DNA of 64,000 bases from Athripsodes cinereus (GCA_947579605.1 OX388307.1:26451237-26515236); one strand, 5' to 3'. Positions 16,627 through 30,639 are shown, counted from the stretch's first letter. Made by a program: numbers and translations. The notes: generated from the sequence alone by a model not told the origin.

Positions 16627-19600
16627 ATGTATTTCCAAGTGAGTATCACGCATTACCGCAATGTGTATTATTTTAATTAGAAAATTCGTTATTTTGAACA
16701 ATTTTGAAATTCATTGTCTGTCTAGATCATTCCCTTTATAAATAAGATATTGTATGATCCTTTACATTCTAAATTATGAGGATGAAGTCGGAACTTACAA
16801 AATACAGATTTTCTCCCAATCTGTCAATCGTCATTTATGCAGTATTGTTGCAGTCTTATTGAGCACCCATGATAAACACAAGAATTTTGATTGAATTTGC
16901 TATTTTCTATTTCTTTTGAATAAATTTAATTTGTAATTTTTACTAAAAGACATACGTGTATAACCCTTGTCAGGTGTTTATCGCGGGCATGTAAGTGGCT
17001 TAACATTTCTACTAGCATGATTTTTGAACCTGATTTTCAACTGTCAAAAATGTCTACCACAATTTAAATTTTTAACAATTTACACTATAATGCTCGCAAT
17101 GAAATGATTGCGTTTTCATGAGCTGTTTCTTCATTATCTTGTTTATCACCAGCTTGACAACACTCCTGAAAATGTTAGGAGAAAGAAGAAAGCTGCAGAT
17201 GAATCTTGTAATCCTGAGATTCCACGCCTTGAATTGGCTCCATTCGCATCACATCCCACAATCACATTTGAGAATGTACCCATCAATGGTGTGGCTTATA
17301 GGACTCTGCAAGTCTTCAATCCTCTATCCTTTGATAAGCAGGTTCGTATTGGTTTTAGATCATAATTACATAAGATACAATTACAGATTTTATCAATTTA
17401 TATTTACAGTAAAATTCATTATTCCCTAATTTGTTATTTATAGTACCTAATAATAAAGATCTTTATTGCACATTTTAACAAAGAATACAATATTATGAAA
17501 TAAAAAAAAATGGATAGTGTACGAGTAGCAGAAAATTCTAATTATAAGATTATAAAAAATCAGAAATGAGCATACAGAATTACTGACTGGGTGACTTAAT
17601 GTAAGCAACAACATAAAACTACTTATACAGTTTTTGTGACCATATAACTATTTGAGTGACAGCTTTAGGTTGAACAAATAGATTGAAAATTGGCAGACAG
17701 TATATTTAAAATGAATTGCATTTTATTTAAGGGGGCGTGTTTATAAAACCAAATTGTGAAGGTAAAGGTAGTCTGTATCCGAATAGCATTTCCGATCAGA
17801 AGATTATGAGTTTAAACCCTTTAAACCCTTAAACAATTTGGTTTTATAAACTATTATAATAATAATAATAGTTTATAAAACCAAATTGTGAAGGTAAAGG
17901 TAGTCTGTATCCGAATAGCATTTCCGATCAGAAGATTATGAGTTTAAACCCTACTGCAGACTTACTCCACCTTTGCGATACAAGCATATAGTTTTATAGA
18001 ACGTATACAGGACTCGATGTTGTCAGCCATTATTTGTTGATTATGAGTTTAAACCCTACTGCAGACTTACTCCACCTTTGCGATACAAGCATATAGTTTT
18101 ATAGAACGTATACAGGACTCGATGTTGTCAGCCATTATTAATTGATGACAGAGAGGTTAAATTCAGTGATGACCCGCAGGCTGTGTGTGATCATATCAAT
18201 GAGTTTTTTGCAGGTGTGGGACGAGATCTTGCAGGAAGAATTCTGGAGAAGACTGGTGTGACTGAAGAGGTTCTGGCTGGTGAGTTGAGGGTTGGAGGAC
18301 AACATTCCCCTGCGCATTCGTTTTTTTTCTCTCCGGTGACTGCAGATGAAATTGTTAAGATTATTGGATCGCTAAAAAATAGTCGAGCTACTGGGCAGGA
18401 TCAGATAACCTCCATTCTTTTGAAAAGGTGTGCCACCCATCTGTCTGGTCCTCTTGCTCACATGGTCAACTTGTGTTTGCTACAGGGAACTTTTCCTAGT
18501 CAGTTAAAACATGCAGTTGTGATACCCGTGTACAAGTCGGGGGACGGCAGGGTGGCTGGCAACTATAGGCCAATTTCATTGTTAAGCGTTATATCCAAGG
18601 TTTTCGAAAAGGCAATAAAGTCAAGGTTGGAGAAGTACCTCATTAAGTTGAATTTTTTTTCTGCCCATCAATTTGGTTTTAGACCTGGACTGAGTACTCA
18701 GAATGCCTTGAACTGTTTTACAAACTATTTGACTGAGGCCCTCGATAACAGGGACAAGTGTCTAGCAATATTTCTCGACCTTGCTAAAGCATTCGATACT
18801 GTATCTCATATCCTATTGCTAAAAAAGCTTGAACTGATTGGAATTAGGGGCGTTGCACTGAGTGTATTTGAGACCTACTTGAAAGGTAGAACACAATCTA
18901 CCAGGGTGGGTGAGTATACTAGTGCTTCGCTGAATGTGGGATGTGGGGTACCACAGGGCAGTACGCTGGGACCAATATTATTTCTTGTGTACATAAACGG
19001 TTTGTGTGACCTCAGCGTGGGTGGCTCTATTGTCTCTTTTGCCGATGACATGGTTCTCATGTTTAGGGATGTGTCTTGGGATGGGGTGTATGAACGAGCT
19101 GAAAATGGTATCTCTCTGGTGGGTAAGTGGCTGAGTGGACATCTGCTAACGCTTAATACTGATAAAACAAAGTATATACCGTTCTCCATCTCGGAGGCGG
19201 GTAAACCAGCCTTGCCTGTTCCTCTGAGGTTACACGGGTGTACGCTGGGCCAAATGTGTGACTGCCCCTTCATTTCACCTTGTGAGACAATGAAATACCT
19301 TGGTCTGACGATTGATTCGAATTTGAAATGGAATGTTTACCTGGAGGGTCTTTCGGTTCGCTTAAGGAAGTTGATATATGTTTTTAGAATGTTGAGAGAT
19401 GTCTTGGATGATAATAGGTTGAGATCTGTTTATTTTGCGCTTTGTGACTCTATACTGAGCTATGGTGTTGAGTGTTGGGGAAGTGCAGCTGGTGTTCACA
19501 TGTATCCTGTTGATGTGGCTCAGAAGGCGATTGTGAGGGTTATGAGCCGGGCGCCCTATAGGCATGCATCGGATCCACTGTTTAGGAAATATGGTATCTT

Positions 19601-22600
19601 GGATTCCAGGCAAACATACATCAAAAATGTTGTCACGCGTTACAGGAGAGCCTGCCCGGGAGAAGCTGCTTGGGTGGACCGGCGTGGTACTCGCTCGGTT
19701 ACAAGAGGTACTATGTTTGTTCCGCCAGTGAGAACAACCTTGGGACAGCGCTCGGCAAGGTATCTTGCCCCGAGGCTCTACAACTCTATTCCCGAGCAAA
19801 TAAAGTTGCTCGGTGGGTGGAGATGCTTCAGCCGGTGGCTAAAGGTTTGGTTGCTTGACACGGGTAGAGAGGAAGCAAAAAAGAGGCTATTTTTACATGT
19901 TGTGTAATTTTTTGTGCGATTTCAAGGTGAATTGGTAGATACGGTACTTTCTTGATGTTTTGTAGCGGCTTGCCTCGATACAGGCATTCGCCTAGTGAGG
20001 TTGCTGCGGGTTATGACTGCATAGTCCTGATTGACTTGCTTGTTCCGGCGCGCACGCTCAGTCACATATCTGTTTTGGCTGCCTGTTATGCATGTTGGAT
20101 TGGTGTCTTGTTGTTTTTTCTTTTTTTAATTTTTTGTATAACTTTTGTAATAAATGACAAACTTGTGGGCTTGGTATTATATAGCAAGGGGTTGGATGAT
20201 GAGTGCGGGTTGAGTGGGATAATGCATTGTCTTTGATTTGTGATTGTGTGTATTGTTTCTGTCCATGTGTGTTTTATGACGTTTTGTAATAGTGATGTAT
20301 AAATAAATAAAAAAAAAAAAAATTATGTAAGTTTGATGAGACAAGCATACCAATGTCGAAACATAACATCTTTTCGATGAATCCAAACTACATATTCTGG
20401 CAATGGGTCAAGTCTCATACCATAAGCAAAGGCATGAATCAAGTCTGCCCTACTGTGCGCAGTAAAATAGAATCAAACGTTCTCCTAATATTATCTCCTG
20501 CGTAAAATCATATGATCTTTTGTTCATGGAATGCGGGCTGGTTTTCCGCATGCATTTCGGATGAAAATTTGATCCTAAGTCATTAATAATATGCATACAG
20601 GATTCAATGTTGTGTAACTAGATTGAAGACTTTCTTATTTTTTCTTATTAGATTTTGCACAATGTTACATTCTATGTTTGTGTAACCCGATTGAAGACCT
20701 TCTTATTTCTTCTTTTTAAATTTTGCACAATGTTACAATTCCGTAAACATGGTTGTCCAATCAAGATGTCTGACTGGTCTATGTGATATTGTCTTAAGAA
20801 AAATTTCTAAATTTAGCATTACATTTCAATAGGTGGTGATAGTAAAGCTACCCTCCAGTGACCTGTGCCTGGAGCTGTCATGGACAGAGACTGTGGTGTT
20901 GGCTAATGACACGGCTGTCCTTGAAATGAGATGGTCACCCAAGACAGCAACGTCTCAGAGATTCTCAATACAGATGGCTGATCAGAAGAAGGGAAGATTT
21001 GACGTAATAATAGTTTGCAAGACTGCTGTAAGTATGATAAATACAAATTATAAATGTGGCAACTAGAACCCATAGACCCTTTTTTCCAAGAATTTAGAAA
21101 TGAATTCTGCAGAGTTTTGCTTATGCCCATGGAAATTTTCATTGGGATATTTTGGTCCGTTACGCTAATATCCTTTTTATTGTTTGGAATGATATTTTTT
21201 TTTTTAATCTTGGAATTTCACTTGTTCAGAGAAGTGTGAGCGGTCAAGTGGGTGGCATACCTCTTCGCTGAATTCAAGATGTAAAATGTATATTTTTGAT
21301 TAATCTAAGTATATTTTTTTTTTTTTGAAATAACAACATTAAATGTTTTTTAGGTTGCAAATAAATCTGGTAAGCAAGTTGGTAAAAAAAAGATGTCAGT
21401 TGTTTCAAAACCGGTGGGCTTATCAAAAACTTCAAAAGCAAAGACTAAAAAATCACCACAAACTAAGTTTTATATTCCTTGTGGTGATAAATATAAAAAT
21501 ATATTGGAGGTAACCAGCACCGTTACAGAAGAAGTCACCAAGAGATACCAGAAGACATCTCCTACCTCAAACAAATCAAATTTCATTAACATATGCCCTC
21601 AGCTACAGCATCCTGTGCAAGCCTCTAATATGACAGACTTCAGAAGAGACACATTCCTAGTAAATGATCCTGAATATGATAAAGAGAATGAATTCAGTTT
21701 TCAGATACTGTCTAAGTCTAATAATATCAAAAATGATTTCAAATCATTTAGCCCAAATAACATTATGTCTGCGATTGACAATTTAGAATTCACACCAGTA
21801 AAAGTGACGCAAAAGTATTATAAAAATGACGAAATAATTGTTGAACAACATAATGAAAACTATCAATTTATTTTGTCAGAGAATAGTCCCAGACTTAACA
21901 AAATGAAAAATCAAAGTAGCAATACCAAGAAGTTGGTTAACACTTGCTTTGACTTACTAATTGATAATATTGACGATTCTGTGGATCATGCTATGCAACA
22001 ATTGCATTATCCTAAAGATGGCAATGCTATGAAAGAATATGTAAACACTGTAACCAGCCAATCTCGTTGTGATAAAACTTTTGATGAAAATATTTATAAT
22101 GTTCCTTTTGTTGAAAATAGTTTGGTCAAACCACCAGCTTATGCAGCAAACCTTACGCATTCTATCATTGATCTATGTGACGTAACAATGTCTTCAAAGT
22201 CTGTAGAAAGTTCACAGCCCATAAGTGTCACAATAATAAAACCACAAATAGTTGTAGATGATCTTGATAATCAAAACAAATGTCAAGGTTTAAATGAAAC
22301 TATTACAGTAAATGATATGTCCAGTTTTACTACAAATACTAAACACAATCTAAGTGAAATGAATTTGTCTCTGGATAATTTCAATCCCAACAGGTGTTCC
22401 ACTGAACGAAAGGATTCGGAACAAAAAAATTGCAAAAATAAATCTATAAATGAAAAGGTTACAAGGGAGTTATTGATGAGTTATTCACCTGGTGAAGTAC
22501 TCAATACTACATATGGAAAATTGAGCTCTGGTACCTATACAAAAGGTGACTCACCCATCATTCCTTTAAAACCCAGTAATCAAAGTTCCCCATATTCCGT

Positions 22601-25600
22601 ATGTGGTTCACCTCCCAATGAAGCAGTTTTCAATGTACCTCTATACAATAGTACTTCACTACCTCGAAAGTTACCATTTAGTGAAAATTCCAGGGAATTC
22701 TTAGAAAGAATTGACTTAAAGAATGCTAACAAAGAGAGGAACACAACGACAAGTGTGAAAGATATTTTACAAGCTAATTTGTGGCCAAAGACACCGCCCA
22801 GACCTATAAGTCCCACTTCTCTTGCTACAATACCTGAAGAATCGACATTTTTTGAAATGAGTACTCATGATCCACTTAAGAAATGTGACACATTTGTTAT
22901 TAATAAAACTTTTGAAGTTCCCATGCCAGTGAACAAAACACAGAGTGTGGATAATTGTAACTCTAAATGGGGTAAAACTGGTCCTTGCTTTGAGTCTAAA
23001 AAGACAACTGTCATACACAAATCGTTTAAAAAAGAAGAAGTAGTTGTTGGGAGTGATGTGGAAAAAGACTACGAGTACCATTATACAAATGTCAAGACCA
23101 TTTCTACAACAATGGACCCTTTTCTAGCCTCCACTTGTCTGTACGATGAAAAGGCCTATGATGAATTACAAAAAGAATTCATGAAATGGCTCAACTATTT
23201 ACTCACCCCTCCTGCAGACTTGGATATAAATTTAGATGATTACAAAATGGATGTTGGAAAGGCTTGGATAGAGAGCCGGAACAAAGCAGTGCCTGCTGCA
23301 CCCACCAAGGAACAAGTGTCAGCTAAATATCACACATCTCACAGACTGGAGAGCCTTAGGAAGTCTGCTAAAGCTTTCTCTGAAAAACCACACATTAGAG
23401 AAGTATTCGTCAAAGTTTCGAATCAAGTAGAGAAGAAATTGTTGACTATTAGAGAAGATAGAAATATTCACGCTAACATAGGTCTACAGAAGATGATACT
23501 AAATATGCTCTTATGTTACAATCCTTTATGGTTGCGTATTGGATTAGAGACTCTGTATGGTAGGAACATACCTCTGACAGCCAACAATGATATCATGGGA
23601 CTGTCTTCATTCATCATAGAGTACATGTTCAAGGATCCATACACTAGTACAAAACACTCCACTAATATGTATTCACAACAGTATGTGGACACCATTAAGA
23701 AATTTACACTGAAGAAGTTTTTGTTTTTAGTGTATTTCTTAGATCAAGCCAAACTCAATAAGATCATTCCACATGATCCATGTTTGTTTTGTAGAAACGC
23801 TCTCTACAAAGAAAGCAGAGAAATTTTATTTCAGTTTACTAAAGAAGTAATTTCTGGAGTAGGTGACATCACCAAACATTTAAAACCAACAGGATATGTA
23901 CTATCACATAAGCAAACTTATTTGCATGAGTTCAAATATGCAGTGCATAATATAGCTGTAGACTTAAAGGATGGTGTCAGATTGACAAGACTCATGGAGA
24001 TAATATTGATGAAGGATGGACTCACATCTGGCCTCAGAGTCCCAGCCATTTCTAGGCTTCAGAAGATTCATAATGTTAAAATAGCTATAACTGCTTTGGA
24101 ATCTGCTGGATTCACTATTGTTGGTGATATATTACCCAAAGACATTGCTGATGGCCACAGAGAAAAAACTTTATCATTGCTCTGGCAGCTCATTAATAAA
24201 TTTCGCGCTCCTCTATTTTGCCAATCTGCTGTTGTGCTGCAGAAATGGTGGCGCAAAAAATATTTGAGAATATGGATTGACAAACGTATCGAATATAAAA
24301 AAAACTACAAGCTACATAAAGCCGCAAATACAATTCAGTCCTGGTGGAGATCTATTATTGCTAAAAGAATGTTCAAAATTCAACAAGAAAAGGAGAATAA
24401 GGCATCTCTTGCTATCCAAAAAACTTGGAGAATGTGGCGGTGCAAAAAACATTACCAGAAGATAGTCAAGTCTGTTGTCAGTATACAGATGTGGTTCCGC
24501 AGTAGAATTCTCATCACAAATGCTAAATTACAACTGCAACGAATGAAAATAAATGCAGCAGCCTCTAAAATTCAGCTTTGGTATCGTTTAAAGAAAAAAA
24601 GACAATTATTGGCATCTCAAAACACTGAAAGAGCAGAATTTTTACAAATGAAGCAATCAATCACAAAAATACAAACTGCAGTACGAGCTTATTTAGCAAT
24701 GAAGAAAGATAGAAAAGTATATGTTACATTGAGAATCAGTACTATAAAAATACAGCAGTATTATAGAGCCTTTGTAATTAAGAGGTATATCAGGCAACAA
24801 TATTTGCAGCTAAAGACTACGACAATTTATGTACAAAGAAAATTTAGAGCAAATTTATTGAGGAACGTTTACCAAGAAGAGTATTGCAGCAAACGTAATG
24901 CTGCTATTAAAATACAACAATTTTTTCGTGGTTGGATGATGACTAAACAAATTAAAAGTGATTATATTCATTACAAATCTACTGTAATTAAAATTCAACA
25001 ATTTTATAAAGCGATTTGTGCAATGAGAAAAGAAAGAAGTGTATTTTTACATCAGAAGCAAAGTGCTATAATTATTCAAAGATATCTTAGAGGATATTTG
25101 CAAATGAAAATAGATAGAAGAAATTATTTGGAGAAGAAAGTTGCTATTGAAAATGCAAGAAGAGAGAAAGCTGCACTAACTATACAACGAAAATACAGGG
25201 CTTACATGCAAATGGAAACATATAGAGGACAATATCTGATACTGAGAAGTTCTGTTATCAAAATACAGAGAATGTTCAGAAGGTACATGATCTCCAAGTC
25301 TATCAGACAAGAGTTCACAACGTTAAAGAGAACTGTGACATTCATTCAGAGGAAATACAGAGCTAAACTAACCATGCTGAAGTGCTTAAAACATTACGAA
25401 GAACAAAAAACTTCCGCACTAGTTATACAAAGATTCTACAGGTCTTACAGGAGTATGAAAGTTCAACGTGAAAAGTACATTTCAATGAAACAGGCAGCTG
25501 TTACAATTCAAAGTAGATACAGAGGTTTTATTGCCAAACGAGAATATAATAAAAAGAGGAACTCTGTGATTTTAATTCAATCTTATTTCAGAATGTTTAC

Positions 25601-28600
25601 TGCTAGAAAACAATATTTCAGAGTCAAACAGTCAACGACTCTCATACAGAGATATTATCGAAATGTATTACTGATGAGAAAAATAAGAAATGAATATGAA
25701 TCAACAAGGCTAAATGCAATCAAGATACAATCTGTATTCAAAATGTACATTGAAAGAAGGAAGTATTTACAGTTACGTTTTGCCGTCCTCCTTGTGCAAA
25801 AATTGTATCGAAAAAAATTGGAAAATAACAGACAAAAACTTTTGAGGCAGACCTTTGCTTCAATAGTAATTCAAGCTGCTTGGAGAAAATATGTGCAATA
25901 CAAAAGATATAAGAGACTGAAAGTGTCTGCTATTGTGTGTCAACAAGTGTGGAGATCTATATTACTCATGAGAAAACAGAAATATAAATATAATCAATTA
26001 CGAATGGCCACCATTAAAATTCAGGCTCTCATACGTGGACATTTAATACGTAAATCTATTCAAGTAAAACATGATGCAGCTACAAAAATTCAGAGCGCTT
26101 GGAAAAAATATAAAGCTCAAAAAGAATTTAAGGCATTAAAATCATCTAGTATTATTTGCCAACAAAGATGGCGCGCAATATTGGAAATGAGAAAGTGCAG
26201 AAACGAGTTCATCAAAACTAAAAGTGTTACCACTATGTTACAAGCGAATATTCGTGGTTATTTGGTGCGTAAAAATATTGATAAACAAAGGGCATCTGCA
26301 ATTTGCATTCAGGCAGCCTGGAAACGATATATTACTCATAAAAAGTATGAATCTTTGAAATCATCCACACTTGTATTGCAACGCAAATGGAGAGCTATTT
26401 TATGCATGAGAGCACAGCAAACTTCTTATGTCACAATAAAAAATGCTTCCATTAGAATACAATCTGTGTATCGTGGCTACTGTGTTAGAAAAGTTATATC
26501 TGAACAAAGATGTGCAGCTGTTAAGATTCAAAGTATATGGAGAGCATATTTACAGTGTAAAAAATATAAAATACTGAAATCTGCTGTGGTTGTTTGTCAA
26601 CTAAGGTGGAGATCAACATTACAAATGAGAAAAGAAAGATCTTCATATACTAAAATTGTGCTTTCAGTAATAAAAATTCAATCTATTATTAGAGGATACC
26701 TTGTACGTAGATCTATTGAGAAACAAACTATAGCCGCAATAAAGATTCAAAGTATGTTCAGAAAATATTTGGCATTCAAGGAATATCAGAGGCTATTATC
26801 TTCTGCTTTATTAATCCAGCGTGAATGGAAAGCTTTGCTCGCAATGAGGAAAGCCAGAGATGCATATCATACAAAAAGAATGTCCATCATAAAACTCCAA
26901 GCCACGATTCGAGGTTTCTTATTAAGAAAGAGACTCTTCCTTCAAATATCTTCTGCTGTAAAAATACAAACAACTTGGAAATGTTACATTGCATGTAAAT
27001 ATTATAGACAACTGAAAAATGCTGTAATAATTTGTCAGCAAAGAAGGAGATGTGTTATAGAAATGAGGAAACAGAGGGCACTATATGAGAAGTTAAGAAA
27101 TAGTACAATTATGTTACAAGCTGTAATAAAAGGTAATTTAGCTCGTAAGGCTATCTCAGTGATGCGAATACAGCGTGAAGAGATGAAGAAAAAGATTATT
27201 AAAAATAATGCCGCATTGGTTATTCAGGTGAGTTTGACTATTTTACAAAATACAGTTTGAATTCCTTACCTACACCATTTCACCATATCCTTCTCTTCCT
27301 TTTCGTGTTTCAATTCCTTTCCCATTTTCAGGTTTTTAAAGAAACAGTTGATTTATCATTTTCAACCGAAACGGAGATTCCCGAAGATTATTTTCAAGTA
27401 GTGTTTTAATATTGTATTATAATTGTGTATATTCTGTGAATAATATTAATACAGTATTTAGTATAGTGAATTTTCATGTTTGTAGAAACATTGGCGAGGT
27501 TATGAAGTGCGTAAGAAACAAGCAGAACACAGTCGTATTGCCGCTTTACGCAGACGTTGGCAACAAGGTGCACTGGAATCAGATCAACTCACATTAGCTG
27601 AGAGGAATCAAGATGCAATGGATGTTTTGTGCCATTTCAAAGATGTTGCTTCTGTAATAAGAGCATTCAAAACTTTGGGTGAGACAATTGCATATTTTTT
27701 TTTAGTTTATAATTATTTTTGATTAAATTTAAATTAGAAATTCAGTTTCCAGTATTAAACTTTTGTAAAATGTTATTTGTAATACTAATTTTGTTTATTG
27801 TTTTAGATTATGTGACTAAAGTGTACCCAATGATGTATGGTACGGAAGACACTGCACTCCCAATTATAACTCGTCTAGTGGCTTACATGGGGGCAACCAA
27901 CAGATCTGTATCTACACTAGAGACTTTACAATTGGGAGCTGCGATTTTACTAAATCTAACTAAATACAAACCAACAGCTCCATATGTTTATAAGGTAATA
28001 TATTTGCTTCCAAAGTTCATGACTTTTTGTAATCATATAATCGTAATCCATTTTTAAATCACAATTTTAATTTATGGTTTTTTTATTTATTTTTAAAGTT
28101 AGAACATGTAGAAACAATACTGACATTGATGTTGCACTGGTGTGACAAAGACAATCTGCTTTCTCGGTTGTTCTGTACTCTACTGTGGATGTTTGGGAAA
28201 TATGAAGACATTCGGAAGGTACATATAATAAATTTATCTGATAATGTTCAATAAATCGATTTTTATTTTATTAATTTAAAATGTATCTCTTAATTATGGA
28301 TAAAATGTTTATTGATTTTCAGAATCTAGCGGAATATTTAAAATCTCCAAAACCTTACAAAATCCTTTGTAGAGTGAGAAGTGGCCTTGTACGGAGAAGA
28401 AGAATGGAAAGCAGAAAGCGAAGTAGTATTCACGTTGCTCTTCCAACAACACCTTGTCTTTCCCGATCATTCAATGACTCTCTGAGGCTAACTATGACTC
28501 CTGTGAAATCAGGAAAAACACTCCCTTCCCATCTTCCCACAACAGAGCCGGATTATGGCATTGAAAAAACAGATCAACCGAAAATTTTCATGGATGAAAT

Positions 28601-28664
28601 TCAAGCTATGGATGCGGTATTCCTAAAGTTTGAAATGCCATTGAATTATGTGTCTGATAATTGA
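16627..28664 (+). CDS. asp: Abnormal spindle protein (ASPM homologue)
   Basis: Asp/ASPM is a microtubule minus-end protein that focuses spindle poles. Eight exons: 16627-16638, 17153-17341, 20833-21027, 21354-27227, 27486-27678, 27807-27994, 28099-28218, 28323-28664; together they give 2370 residues. An ASH domain (PFASHPTITFENVPINGVAY onward) covers roughly residues 15-130. A Ser/Pro-rich unstructured region with TP/SP sites follows to about 720. A calponin-homology region ends near 1085 (the second CH, EFKYAVHNIAVDLKDGVRLT, at about 985-1080). Then come dozens of IQ-type repeats (IQxxWR, IQxxYRxY) to about 2090, and a helical C-terminus. The first exon codes for only four residues (MYFQ); an ATG at 17108 is an alternative start. 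Exon 2's donor (CAG|GTTCGT) is non-consensus. Intron 2 (3.5 kb) carries a same-strand LINE. An AATAAA lies near 28746. Confidence 0.95.
17739..18139 (+). repeat. Overlapping exact direct duplications and a hairpin at the LINE 5' junction
   Basis: An 82-base unit occurs at 17739-17820 and 17871-17952. A 101-base unit occurs at 17934-18034 and 18039-18139. By eye both pairs are identical. Between the first pair is a perfect 22-base inverted repeat (17834-17855 and 17867-17888) with a TAATAATAATA-type loop. The second 101-base copy ends exactly where LINE coding sequence begins. Confidence 0.9.
18140..20322 (+). mobile_element. 5'-truncated LINE with intact reverse transcriptase, in asp intron 2
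   Basis: The frame is open from about 18140 to the stop at 19905-19907. It includes 574 codons after the first Met (18183), but upstream codons (DREVKFSDDPQAV) are in frame too, so the true ORF start is missing. Reverse-transcriptase motifs in order are VVIPVYKSGD, NYRPISLLSVISKVFEK, FGFRPGLST, AIFLDLAKAFDTV, GVPQGSTLGPILFLVYIN and the catalytic SFADDMVL. Endonuclease and ORF1 are absent. The C-terminus has the RSVYFALCDSILSYG segment and no RNase H was seen. The 3' UTR carries GCCTCGATACAGG...CTAGTGAGG, and the element ends in poly(A) at 20310-20322. It is Jockey/CR1-like in style; the clade was not resolved. Confidence 0.92.
21236..21290 (-). repeat. Dispersed repeat family X (short copy) in asp intron 3
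   Basis: GTGGCATACCTCTTCGCTGA and AATTCAAGATGTAAAATGT match the reverse-orientation copies at 30345-30372 and 49785-49800. Only the family's promoter-distal part is present. Confidence 0.55.
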
Positions 28665-30227
28665 AATGTTAGTTTTATTGTTTTTTTAGTTTTATCTTGT
28701 GAACAAAGAGTTTAAATAATTCTGATATCTAATTTATTTTTAAATAATAAAAATAAATGAGACAAAAGTATATTTTTTAGAAATAGGTATTTTTATAACC
28801 CATTGCTTCAAGATTGTATTTTATATTTGTGATTATAAATTTTATTGATAATTCATTTTGTGTCTGTTTTGAACTATTGTGGTATTTGAAATGTCTACTA
28901 AATAATATTTTATTGTTTAACTTAATCCCAACTGAAAATTTTGTTAATGTGTATTCTGTTTTAAATAATAAAATCTACATGCCATTGTAAGAATGTGTTT
29001 TCTTTAGACACTCTCTGATTTTGAAATCGATGTATGTAACAAAAAGTTTTTTTTACTATTTAGACATTCCAGCCAATATTGATTGAGTGATTTCGTGAAA
29101 GATAAGGACATATTAAATTAATAATAGATACTTCCTTGTATAAATAAATAATACATTTTGCCATGGAGCAATGTGTTAATATTTAACGGCTCCTTGGAAA
29201 TCAGCACCCGCTAAGTGGAGGTCGCGTTGAAGAATAAAATCATTGAGTAGGTATAATAAAAGTTTGTAGAGTCAAATCTTTGCAGACAAATGTCACGCAG
29301 TAGTTATACAAAATATTACCCGAAAATTGACCTAATTTACTTTGTTCCTAAGTTTATGTACACCTTTAGAATGGGACGCTGTTTCACCCGCTTGCTGTCT
29401 CTGGTGGTATAGTTTTTTTTATTTTTTATAATATACAGCGTGACCAGATTTGATAGTTTTCGAGGCATTGGCAACAGTTAGTATTTTCATGAACTCAAAA
29501 CAGCTTAGTCGGTAATCAGTAGATAAAGTAACGGGTATTTGGGAAAAGTACCCGACACTAAACTTAATGATTCGAGTAAATTAATCCACACATAAATATT
29601 TGAGTCCGTTCGTATGTATGTATGTACGTATGTCCTTAATGGACTCGGAAATTAGGAAAGACCGAAGTAAAATAATACACTCTATACAAGGTCTCATCTT
29701 CTGGGCAGGTTTAAGGCTAAAAACATTTTAAATATCTTACGTATTGATAAAGATATTTTAATTTTAATGCGACCATGTCACAAAATTAGCAACAAAATGT
29801 ATGTAAAATTAATGCAAGATTTAGTAAATAGCAATATTCACAGTCAAACATTTTTCATTGTATTGAATTAATATCAAAATGGATGTAACAATTAATACAA
29901 CAATTCTGAAACTAAATATTTAGGGTTTATTTTCGTAATAAAATATCGTGTTTTCTAATGAGAAAAGCTCTTGAATTACGTGAATAAAAATTGCATATTT
30001 TTGACATATTGGGCTATTTTCATAATGGAAGACATTATGAAACCATAGAAAACTATACTGTAGAATAATAATAGTTTTACCTATAAAATCCATAAACAAT
30101 GTTAAATGATTTTCAATGAGTGGGAACCTATTTATTTTCACCTAATATTTTTTACATAAATTATGAAATATTATTATATTATTATTATTTATTATTTATT
30201 TATTATTTATTATTATTATTATTATAC

Positions 30228-30400
30228 CATCACGGCACATCCCACAAGTGGGGTAGCCAGCAGATCAGCTGCATGTAAGAAACATGCAAACCGTCCTCTG
30301 CGTGCCAATATAAGATCAAGACATTCAGGATGGGTGGCAAACCTCATCGCTGAATTTAAGATGTAAAATGTCTCAATTTTTCGAACACCTGCCATTGTGA
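30228..30400 (-). repeat. Dispersed repeat family X (longest uninterrupted copy)
   Basis: Read on the minus strand it runs from GGCAGGTGTTCGAAAAATTG, through ACATTTTACATCTTAAATTC and GCGATGAGGTTTGCCACCCA, to CTACCCCACTTGTGGGATG, then GTGATGGTATAATAATAAT. The end resembles the 3' end of the LINE at 45840-45895. No tRNA-like boxes were recognised and there is no ORF. Confidence 0.7.
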
Positions 30401-30639
30401 ATTATTAAATATTTTACACCATTATGAAATATTTGATAGTAAAATATTCTGAAATATTGAAGGATGCAGATAATCCATTTTTAAGGTTTTTTGGGAATAA
30501 AGAGTAAATACTTAGGTGACAATTTATTCTTGACTTTTTTAATTTCATAGCAAATACCCATTTATGCACTGGAAACCAAAAATACAAATTCGAATGTGGA
30601 CAATTATAATATTTTAACATTTATGTGCCTACAATTTTT

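Noticed and set aside
18875..19273. Minus-strand frame of 132 codons (and another at 19362-19799)
   Set aside because: Shadow of the LINE reverse transcriptase on the opposite strand.
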